From Syntrophaceae bacterium UBA2280 (GTDB lineage: Bacteria > Desulfobacterota > Syntrophia > Syntrophales > Smithellaceae): 53,848 bases of DNA. A program made the translations under genes and the position numbers. This document shows positions 18,586 to 25,828 of this stretch, piece by piece. Below the pieces are notes generated by a model. The model saw nothing but the letters and a program-made list of their open reading frames with translations, did no database searches and had not been told where the DNA came from. Numbering within the stretch: the stretch's first letter is position 1; every line of letters starts with the position of its first letter. Location: contig DDWS01000039.1 of NCBI GenBank assembly GCA_002347685.1, forward strand, positions 1 through 53,848, in the 5' to 3' direction.

Positions 18586-18800
18586 CTGAAATTCACTCAC
18601 CCATCAAACATTTTTCTCGCCGCAGGGAATCCACATGGATTTCGAACATTGTTTTTACATTTCGTTTAATCGTTTTTAACATTCCGGTAAATTCCCGGTT
18701 AAAAAACGGGTCAGCTGCGCGTCTCCCCTATCCCTAAAATTAACATATTATTATATATTATTAAGCAGTTATAATATTATTATGAACACAAGTCATTTTC
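18586..18800. other. AT-rich intergenic stretch
   Basis: This is the non-coding gap between the first PilB-like gene and the sigma-54-like site. It holds a run of TTATTATATATTATTAAG-type sequence (about 18745-18785). I see no gene, riboswitch or hairpin I can name here. Confidence 0.5.
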
Positions 18801-18816
18801 TGGCACGATAATTTCA
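18801..18816 (+). promoter_or_regulatory. sigma-54-like -24/-12 promoter before a small membrane protein gene
   Basis: TGGCACGATAATTTCA has the full TGGCAC -24 element. The -12 element is TTTC instead of TTGC, at the correct N10 spacing. It ends 46 bases before the ATG at 18863. It is one base away from consensus in the conserved core. Confidence 0.5.
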
Positions 18817-18862
18817 TTCATATAAAGGCAAATGAGACAAATACCTAAGGAGGTAACAGATC

Positions 18863-19138
18863 ATGAAAAAGACATTAGGAACAATGGTAGCGGCAGCGGC
18901 AGTGGTTCTTTTGACGGCAACCTTCGGATTCGCCCAATACGCAGCGGCGGGCGCAGCGAATTTCCCGTACTTTCAGCTCGGCTGTCTGATTGTCGGCGGA
19001 TTGATCATGGTGAGCCTGAAGAGAAAATATGACAGGATGTACACGGCCGAAGTGGTCGGCGCCTTTGCGCTCTACACCATGCTGATGGCGCTGTTTACCA
19101 ACCCGGTCATTGATGCGGTAAAGACGATTGTAACGTAG
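18863..19138 (+). CDS. small alanine-rich membrane or exported protein, unknown
   Basis: A 91-residue protein with a hydrophobic N-terminus that looks like a signal peptide (VAAAAVVLLTATFGFAQ). Two further hydrophobic segments follow (FQLGCLIVGGLIMVSL and VVGAFALYTMLMALF). I do not recognise a family. It is not a class III pilin because there is no GFxxxE prepilin motif. AAGGAGG (18847-18853) sits before the ATG. The likely sigma-54 promoter suggests control by the kinase/activator pair encoded downstream. Confidence 0.7.
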   Translation: MKKTLGTMVAAAAVVLLTATFGFAQYAAAGAANFPYFQLGCLIVGGLIMVSLKRKYDRMYTAEVVGAFALYTMLMALFTNPVIDAVKTIVT

Positions 19139-19182
19139 GAGACCTTTCCCATAACGATAATACCTGAAAGGAGGAACAGGCC

Positions 19183-19422
19183 ATGATCGCGACACAAAGG
19201 ACACAGCAAAACAAATACCGGACGCTCCACGGAGTGATGATGCTTTCGGCTTGGGGCGTTGCGATGGTGGTTGCTTCTTTCCTGTTCCTGTGGGCGGGCT
19301 TCCAGCTGGACAAATGGCTGGGCACGGCCCCCAATTTCATGTTCGGGCTGTTCTTCCTGGCGATCTTCCTTTGCATCATGAGGCTCTATCAGGAAGCCAG
19401 GGAACAAATGGGAAAACTCTAA
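19183..19422 (+). CDS. AtpZ/AtpI-like small membrane protein
   Basis: A 79-residue protein with two membrane helices separated by the loop GFQLDKWLGTAPNF, the hallmark of the AtpZ/AtpI 'F0F1-ATPase subunit' family (Mg2+ or Na+ binding, or c-ring assembly helpers). ATP synthase genes are not in the window. A terminator follows directly, so it is an orphan here. It may be co-transcribed with the small membrane protein 44 bases upstream. AAAGGAGGAAC precedes the ATG. Role in ATP synthase biogenesis is family knowledge and not shown here. Confidence 0.75.
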   Translation: MIATQRTQQNKYRTLHGVMMLSAWGVAMVVASFLFLWAGFQLDKWLGTAPNFMFGLFFLAIFLCIMRLYQEAREQMGKL

Positions 19423-19487
19423 CTTGTAACTTGTAACTTTAAACGTATAACCGCTGCTACCGAAAAAACATGATCTGTGTCGATACG

Positions 19488-19522
19488 CCCCCTCAAGGCC
19501 TGCAAGGATTGAGGGGGTTTTT
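19488..19522 (+). terminator. rho-independent terminator
   Basis: A 9-bp stem CCCCCTCAA/TTGAGGGGG (19488-19496 and 19509-19517) is followed by TTTTT. It ends the two small membrane protein genes. Confidence 0.85.
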
Positions 19523-19554
19523 GTTTGCTATCCTTGTAAAAAAAGAATGATTAA

Positions 19555-20151
19555 CTACGATGTCCAGAGGGAATAAATCATAAACCAGATGATTTTTATA
19601 TACTCCCGCCAGACCTTTCGCAGGTCTGAAGCGGTTAATCTCCAGATGTCCTGAGGGGCGTTTTCATATCGGGTGGGCAGAAAAAAATAGTCGCCGTCAG
19701 AATGGAATTCCTTGCAGACCATCAACTGAATTCTTCGCATATGGTATGGAGAACTGACAAAGATGGCGGATTGGAGGTTATTCATCTCCATGATGCTGCG
19801 GGCGTCGATCACTTCCAGGTGTGTGTCTTCAAAGTAGCGTAGAGCCCTCCCGTTTTTAACCAGGCTATTTTCTTTCAATGCGAACTCTGGAAGAAACAGG
19901 GTTTCCCCGTTTACGATTCGATAAGATTTATCATAGGCGGGTATGATCAAATAATCCGCAAAGCCTTTATGGACTAAACCATAGGCTTCCTTTTGTCGCG
20001 CGCTGAAATCAGGTCCCAAAAGAAGAATGATCGCATCTGCTTTTTGAATGTCCGTCGAATGAATTAAAAAACGCGGTGCATAAGAAAGTCCGCTCAGGAT
20101 CACGATCAAAAGGATTCCCGCTATCCAGAATCGTTTTTTATGAATGCTCAC
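19555..20151 (-). CDS. DUF218/YdcF-like membrane-anchored protein
   Basis: A 198-residue protein starting at a GTG with AAGG upstream. An N-terminal membrane anchor (residues 8-27) is followed by a DUF218 fold: ADAIILLLGPD at the first strand, then IFVSSPYHMRRIQLM, the conserved 'S-x-x-HMRR' loop of the family. Members such as YdcF and SanA act in the periplasm or inner membrane, in envelope or vancomycin-related phenotypes, and some bind S-adenosylmethionine; the function here is unknown. It is transcribed divergently from the histidine kinase gene. Confidence 0.8.
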   Translation of the reverse strand: MSIHKKRFWIAGILLIVILSGLSYAPRFLIHSTDIQKADAIILLLGPDFSARQKEAYGLVHKGFADYLIIPAYDKSYRIVNGETLFLPEFALKENSLVKNGRALRYFEDTHLEVIDARSIMEMNNLQSAIFVSSPYHMRRIQLMVCKEFHSDGDYFFLPTRYENAPQDIWRLTASDLRKVWREYIKIIWFMIYSLWTS

Positions 20152-20353
20152 TAAAATATCCTTGACAATACAAGTGATTGTTTATAAAAAGTTATTGCTT
20201 TGCAAATCTTGCACCATTTTTTTAAGCAGCAGGGGCTTACATTGTGTGAAGAGACACACCGTTACCGCACACACCGAACCACAGCATGGGAACGGTTTCC
20301 TCTTTGGGATCAATATAACTTAATTTGCGCATTTGTAAAGACCATAAAACAGT

Positions 20354-21412
20354 ATGACTGATTTATCAGCAGACAGACGATCCGTCGGCGCCGATGTAGA
20401 AAACTCCCTGTACGCCGGCATCATGGAAACGATAGATCTGGGCATCGTCATTCTGGGTGTCAAAAGAAGAGACCTGATTTTTAAAAATAAATTCGCAACG
20501 GAAATTTTCTCCGGCAGCCCGAATCTCCTGGAATACGGCACACTGGTTTCCATGCTCCTGTCTGACTACGGCAGTAAACCGTCTGAAGAAATATTCGGCA
20601 AAAACTACACCCTGCGTTTCAAGAATCGGCTTCTTGGATATACCCCCTATATGATCGATGGCAGCTTCATCTGGATCATCATCCGGGACATAACGGAAAG
20701 AAGCCGTCTGGAGTCGATAGCCGAAGCAGTCAATTCCATGGATAATATCAGCTATGTTTTTTCCGGCATCCGCCATGAGCTCGGCAATCCGATCAATTCC
20801 ATTAAAATGACGCTGAGCGTTCTCAAAAGAAATCTCAAGGATTACTCGCCTTCTGCCGTTGAAAAATTCGTCGATCGCGCCATGACGGAAATTACCCGCG
20901 TGGAATTTCTGTTACAGGCTCTCAAAAGTTTCAGCATTTTCGAGAATCCGGAAATCCAGGATGTCAGGATCGAAAATTTTCTAGAACGGTTCATCGCGCT
21001 GGTTTCCAGCGATCTGCACCATTCGGGAATCCGGATCACAAAAATCATTGAATCGGGCGTCAGCGACGTCAGCGCCGATCCGCGCCTCTTGCATCAGATC
21101 ATGCTCAACCTGATCACAAACGCCTCCGACGCCCTGAGAGATAAAGACAACCCGCAAATCCTGATCCGCGCTTCGAAAAACAGGTATCTTGTAACGATCG
21201 CGGTGGAAGACAACGGTTGCGGCATGTCCGACGAAGCCCAGGCCAACCTCTTCAAACCCTTTTACACCACCAAAACCCGCGGTACAGGTTTGGGTTTGAT
21301 GATTACACTGAAAATGGTAACACTCATGAAGGGAAACATGAAAATCCAGAGCGTCAAGGATGTCGGCACCAAAGCCATTGTCATGTTCCCGGAAGGCGAA
21401 TCAGATGCTTGA
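20354..21412 (+). CDS. sensor histidine kinase (PAS-like plus HisKA/HATPase), NtrB type
   Basis: A 352-residue cytoplasmic kinase without transmembrane segments. An N-terminal PAS-like domain (about 15-130; DLGIVILGVKRRDLIFKN, then WIIIRDITERSRLE) is followed by the H box FSGIRHELGNPINS. The ATPase has the N box (LITNASDALR), G1 box (VEDNGCGMSD) and G2 box (GTGLGLMI). It should phosphorylate the sigma-54 response regulator whose gene overlaps its 3' end by 8 bases. The signal is unknown; with no membrane anchor it is probably cytosolic. Confidence 0.92.
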   Translation: MTDLSADRRSVGADVENSLYAGIMETIDLGIVILGVKRRDLIFKNKFATEIFSGSPNLLEYGTLVSMLLSDYGSKPSEEIFGKNYTLRFKNRLLGYTPYMIDGSFIWIIIRDITERSRLESIAEAVNSMDNISYVFSGIRHELGNPINSIKMTLSVLKRNLKDYSPSAVEKFVDRAMTEITRVEFLLQALKSFSIFENPEIQDVRIENFLERFIALVSSDLHHSGIRITKIIESGVSDVSADPRLLHQIMLNLITNASDALRDKDNPQILIRASKNRYLVTIAVEDNGCGMSDEAQANLFKPFYTTKTRGTGLGLMITLKMVTLMKGNMKIQSVKDVGTKAIVMFPEGESDA

Positions 21413-22757
21413 TGTAAAAAGAAAAATCCTGATCATCGACGACAACGATCTGTTTTGCGAATCTGTGAGCGATCTTCTCACCGACAATAAAACAGAGGTT
21501 CTCACCGCCCAGACTGGAAAAGACGGCCTGAAAATCTGTACGGACAGTAAAATCGACGTGGTCATCCTGGATCAGAAACTGCCCGATGCCGAAGGCGTTT
21601 CCCTTTGCCCTTCCATCCTGAAACAAAACGAGCAAACGAAGATCATTTTTGTCACCGCGTTCCCGAGTTTCAATAATGCCATTGAGGCCATCAAAGTCGG
21701 CGCGCATGATTATCTTTCCAAACCCTTTGAAATGGCGGAACTGGAACTTACCATCAAACAGGCCTTCCGCACGCAGGAACTCGAAAAAGCCGAGCAGGTG
21801 CAGAATTATCAGCACAACCGGGAAAGCGAAGAATACGAGCTGATCGCCGGCCGCGGCATCTTTGACGAAATCAAGCGTATGATCGATCTGGCCGCCTCAA
21901 GCGACGCGCCCGTTTTGATCACCGGAGAAACAGGAACCGGGAAGAATGTCGTCGCCCGGGCCATCCACATTAAAAGCCCCCTGCCCTCCAGGCTTTTCCT
22001 GACCGTGAATTGTGCAGCCCTTCCCGAAAACTTGATCGAGGCTGAGTTATTCGGCTCTGAAAAAGGCGCTTTCACCGGCGCAACCGCCACACGCAAAGGT
22101 ATTTTCGAATTGGCGGAAGGTGGAACGCTGCTGCTCGATGAAATCGGATCGATGCCCATTCACCTGCAATCCAAACTGCTGGGTGTTTTAGAAGATAAGA
22201 AAATCCGAAGGGTAGGCGGTGAATCGTTCAAACCGATCAATGTCCGGGTAATCGCCGCAGCCAATAACGATCTGGAAGAAGCGATTCGAAACAAGACGTT
22301 TCGCGACGATCTTTACTACCGTATCAGCGTGATCCGCATTCATATTCCGCCGCTGCGTTCCAGAAAACAGGACATTCCCAAGCTCTGCCGCCACTTTATT
22401 GAAAAAATGTCCCGGGACGCAAACGTGCGCCTTGACGATTCTGAAATCGATAAGCTCATGGACTATGAATGGCCCGGCAATGTCCGGGAATTGAAAAACG
22501 TCATTGAACGGTCACTGATCATCCAGCGGGGTCAACCCCTCCGTCCGTCTGTTCTGCTCAGAACGGCGCCGGCGGCGACCGCCGTTTACGGCAATGCGGA
22601 CCTTACGCGAAAGGATATCGTAACCCTCGAAGAATCAGAAATGCATTGTATCCGCGCCGCCCTGACCATGCATAATGGGAATTACTCCCAGACGTCAAAG
22701 GTGCTGGGCATTTCCTTATCAACACTCAAGCGAAAAGTAAAAACCTATGGATTGTAA
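21405..22757 (+). CDS. sigma-54-dependent response regulator (NtrC family)
   Basis: A 450-residue transcription activator. The receiver domain carries phospho-acceptor D56 (VVILDQKLP). The AAA+ domain has GETGTGKN as Walker A and the sigma-54 contact motif GAFTGA. The C-terminus is a Fis-type helix-turn-helix (GNYSQTSKVLGISLSTLKRKV). I chose the ATG at 21405, after GGAAGG, inside the end of the kinase gene; the longer frame from 21360 is only read-through. Likely targets are the sigma-54-like sites at 16155 and 18801 in the same cluster; this is inference. Confidence 0.94.
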   Translation: MLDVKRKILIIDDNDLFCESVSDLLTDNKTEVLTAQTGKDGLKICTDSKIDVVILDQKLPDAEGVSLCPSILKQNEQTKIIFVTAFPSFNNAIEAIKVGAHDYLSKPFEMAELELTIKQAFRTQELEKAEQVQNYQHNRESEEYELIAGRGIFDEIKRMIDLAASSDAPVLITGETGTGKNVVARAIHIKSPLPSRLFLTVNCAALPENLIEAELFGSEKGAFTGATATRKGIFELAEGGTLLLDEIGSMPIHLQSKLLGVLEDKKIRRVGGESFKPINVRVIAAANNDLEEAIRNKTFRDDLYYRISVIRIHIPPLRSRKQDIPKLCRHFIEKMSRDANVRLDDSEIDKLMDYEWPGNVRELKNVIERSLIIQRGQPLRPSVLLRTAPAATAVYGNADLTRKDIVTLEESEMHCIRAALTMHNGNYSQTSKVLGISLSTLKRKVKTYGL

Positions 22758-23142
22758 GAGAATCCCTGAAGTTCTCATCGTCGATGATGAGGAACCCCTG
22801 CTTTTGACCATCGCGGATGGATTGAACTTTTACAATCAGCGTTTTCATTTATTGACGGCCACCAACGGCATGGAAGCGGTCAAGCTGCTCAAAACCATTC
22901 CCCTCATCGATCTGGTCATCACGGACCTGAGCATGCCGAAAATGGACGGTTTCGAACTGCTCGCATATATTCGAAGAAACTATCCGCACATCCCCGTGAT
23001 CCTGATGACTGCTTACGGTACACCTAAAATTGAAGAAGTCGTCAACACTCTCGGTATCTTCAAATACCTTGAAAAGCCTCTGGACATCAACACGATCGCC
23101 GATATCATTTTTGACGCGCTGGCAATTACAGCGGACAACTGA
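22747..23142 (+). CDS. single-domain response regulator
   Basis: A 131-residue receiver protein with the acidic pair DDEE near the start, phospho-acceptor D60 (VITDLSMPKMDG), the switch threonine in ILMTAYG and the lysine in YLEKPLD. It has no output domain, so it works by protein contact. It overlaps the sigma-54 regulator gene by 11 bases, so the kinase and both regulators form one unit. A natural partner would be one of the two neighbouring PilB-like proteins, but that is a guess. Confidence 0.92.
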   Translation: MDCKRIPEVLIVDDEEPLLLTIADGLNFYNQRFHLLTATNGMEAVKLLKTIPLIDLVITDLSMPKMDGFELLAYIRRNYPHIPVILMTAYGTPKIEEVVNTLGIFKYLEKPLDINTIADIIFDALAITADN

Positions 23143-23228
23143 TATATGATTTGAAACAAAGGATATCCGGCATTTGAGGAAATGTATCCATAAGACGAGA
23201 GCATGAAACGAATCGTGAGGATCAGGAA

Positions 23229-25790
23229 ATGGCCAAAATTACCCCCTTTATAAAAAAAACGCCGAAAAAAGATGAACTGTCCGAAGCGCCGCAGGTGGAA
23301 GAGCTTCTGAAAAACCTGGAATTTCACAAAGCCATTCAGAATCTGTCCAACCGGATTCTGGCGGCCGAAACCATTCCGGAAATTGTCGTTTCCCTCGGAA
23401 ATGATATCCGCAAACTCTTCAACATCCACATCCTTACGATTTATCTGATCGACAAGACAACCAAGGAAATCTATACGATGCAGGCGAGCGGAAACGAAAT
23501 CAAAGAAATCCGTTTCCCCATCAACTTCTCGACGTTCGCGGGCTTTGTCGTTCAAAAAAAGAAGCCCCTGCATGTTTCCGACCCTTACAACGAACGCGAT
23601 TTGAAAAAGATTCACGATCAGCTGATTTTCGACCGCTCCCTGGATAAAAAAACCGGCGTTCTCACCGGACAGATCATCGCCATTCCCATTTCCCTTGAGG
23701 GCATCGTCTCAGGCGTCCTGGAAATTATGAATAAAAAAGGAGGCGAGAAGATTGAGGAGTATCACCAGATTTACCTCGACGAAATCGCAGGGGTCCTGGC
23801 AAAGGCGTTTGACAATCATTTGAATTTTTTCCAGGAAAAACAAATAATCAAAACCAGGTTTGAAGCCCTTCTCAAAGAGGGTTTTCTCAACGACATCCAA
23901 TTGGAAAAAGCACTCCGAACTTCACGCCAGAAATCCGAACCCCTCGACGAGATTTTCATGCGCCAATACGGCATCCCCAAAGAGGAAATAGGAAGGGCCC
24001 TGGTCGATTACTACCACTGCCACTTCATCCCCTATGACGATGACCGCCTTGTGCCAGAGGCTCTGCTCATCGGCCTGGATAAAACCTCGCTCGAAATAAT
24101 GCGATGGGTTCCGATTGACATGGTCAACGGAAAAATTCGCGTCATTATGGATGATCCCTCGGATATGATCAGAAGAAAAAAAATTGAAGAGATGCTCAAT
24201 ACAAACTCGATTTCCTATGATGTTTCCTTGAAATCAGACATCCTCAAGTACCTTGACCATTTCTACGATTCAGAGGAGCAGTCCCTGCGGGTCGAAGAAT
24301 TCGCGGATGACCCTGTTGAATCAAGTCTGCCGGATATTTCGATCAAGGAGGAAAACGCACACCCCAAAGCCAAAGCCGTCGAAGTCGTCAAGCTGAAGAA
24401 ACCCGTATTTATACCCGATGAAGAGGAAACCGTGACGGCGCGTATACCAGCCGAAGAAAAACCCGAACCGCCGGATGAACCCCCGGCTGTTTTGTCATCA
24501 CCGCACAAAAAAGCAAATGACGACGTCCGGACCAGAGCAGAGGAAATACCGCTTGAAGCACACCCGGAAGAACCGGTCGTTACCATTTTCGATCAGGGCT
24601 CCCCGCATTTGGCCGGTCAAGTCATCAATGAAGCCTATGGGCTGCGCGCCTCAGACATCCACTTCGAACCGGATGTTGAAGCCAGAAACGTAACGCTGCG
24701 CATCCGGGTTGACGGACAATGCATTGTCCAGCAAACCATGACACAAAACGATTATGACACTGTCATCGCCCAGATCAAAACATTGGGCAACCTGCCCATC
24801 CAGACAAAAACCCCGCTGCAAAGCGCTAGAATCCGTCTTGTACGGCCGACGGGCGGAGACCTCGATATGCGCGTCGTCATCATCGAAACCCAATCCGGAC
24901 AGGAAGATACTGTAATTCATTTCCTGCCCAAAATTAAAAAAATGCCTCTGGAACTGATCGGGTTATCCGAAAAATCCTACACGACACTGACCCGAATCCT
25001 GGAGCAGCCAAGGGGAATGGTGCTGGCCGCAGGTCCGACCGGCTCCGGCATAACCACCACCCTGCATGCCTGCGTAAGTCAGATCAATCGGCCCGTCAAA
25101 AAAATATGGACGGTGGAACAGCCTGTTGAAATCACGCAAAACGGGTTAAGACAGGTGCAGGTTCAACCGCAAAAGGGATTCACCTTTCCGAAGGTTTTGC
25201 GTTCATGCCTCGACGCGGATCCGGATGTCATCATGGTCAGCCATCTTGGCGATTCCGAAACAGCCAAACTCTGCATGGAGGCGTCCATGACAAGGAATCT
25301 CGTTTTAAGCGCCCTGCCGACGGAGAGTATTCCCGAGGGCATCGAACGGTTGTTGGACATGGGCATCCCGCACCTGTCCCTTGCCGACGGATGTCTGGCG
25401 ATCATTTCGCAGCGTCTGATCCGCACCCTGTGCCCCAAATGCAAGGAGAAGTATCACCCCAGCCGCGAAGAATATGACGAGTTGGCCGACCTCTACGGAA
25501 AAGAGAGCTTCGAAAAGCTCAGTATCCCCTACACCGACGATTTTAAGCTTTACCGCCCCTGTGGTTGCGACGAATGCGGCAAAACCGGCTACAGCGGCCG
25601 AACCGGCATTCACGAAATTTTTGTTTTTTCAAGAGATATTAAAAGAATGATTCGCCGCAGGGAAGACGCGGATGCGGTTTACGCCGCAGCCCTGTCCGAA
25701 GGAATGATCACCCTGCTGCAGGACTGGATCTGCAAAGCCATGGAAGGACTGACCGATTCGACGCGGTTGAAACAAGTGCTCATCGTGTAA
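23229..25790 (+). CDS. GAF-MshEN-PilB-like protein with a degenerate ATPase site
   Basis: An 853-residue paralogue of the protein encoded at 16288 with the same order: GAF (about 25-200), MshEN-like domain, and GspE/PilB core. It also has an inserted Pro/Glu-rich linker at about 350-460. The ATPase motifs are lost one by one. Walker A is GPTGSGITTT, with Ile608 (codon ATA) for the catalytic lysine. The Asp box is EQPVE for EDPVE. The Walker B region is VIMVSHLGD for IIMVGEMRD, losing the glutamate. The His box is SALPTES for STLHTNS. The frame is open throughout and the two zinc CxxC pairs are kept, so this is a maintained pseudo-ATPase and not a decayed gene. I infer a structural or regulatory partner of the active paralogue. 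Confidence 0.9.
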   Translation: MAKITPFIKKTPKKDELSEAPQVEELLKNLEFHKAIQNLSNRILAAETIPEIVVSLGNDIRKLFNIHILTIYLIDKTTKEIYTMQASGNEIKEIRFPINFSTFAGFVVQKKKPLHVSDPYNERDLKKIHDQLIFDRSLDKKTGVLTGQIIAIPISLEGIVSGVLEIMNKKGGEKIEEYHQIYLDEIAGVLAKAFDNHLNFFQEKQIIKTRFEALLKEGFLNDIQLEKALRTSRQKSEPLDEIFMRQYGIPKEEIGRALVDYYHCHFIPYDDDRLVPEALLIGLDKTSLEIMRWVPIDMVNGKIRVIMDDPSDMIRRKKIEEMLNTNSISYDVSLKSDILKYLDHFYDSEEQSLRVEEFADDPVESSLPDISIKEENAHPKAKAVEVVKLKKPVFIPDEEETVTARIPAEEKPEPPDEPPAVLSSPHKKANDDVRTRAEEIPLEAHPEEPVVTIFDQGSPHLAGQVINEAYGLRASDIHFEPDVEARNVTLRIRVDGQCIVQQTMTQNDYDTVIAQIKTLGNLPIQTKTPLQSARIRLVRPTGGDLDMRVVIIETQSGQEDTVIHFLPKIKKMPLELIGLSEKSYTTLTRILEQPRGMVLAAGPTGSGITTTLHACVSQINRPVKKIWTVEQPVEITQNGLRQVQVQPQKGFTFPKVLRSCLDADPDVIMVSHLGDSETAKLCMEASMTRNLVLSALPTESIPEGIERLLDMGIPHLSLADGCLAIISQRLIRTLCPKCKEKYHPSREEYDELADLYGKESFEKLSIPYTDDFKLYRPCGCDECGKTGYSGRTGIHEIFVFSRDIKRMIRRREDADAVYAAALSEGMITLLQDWICKAMEGLTDSTRLKQVLIV

Positions 25791-25828
25791 GCGGCATTAC
25801 CGTCGTGAGGTTTGCGGTCTTTCTCTGC

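Noticed and set aside
23229..25790. Second PilB-like gene as a pseudogene
   Set aside because: The frame is intact over 853 codons and the losses are specific substitutions at catalytic motifs while structural cysteines remain, so I treat it as a maintained protein.
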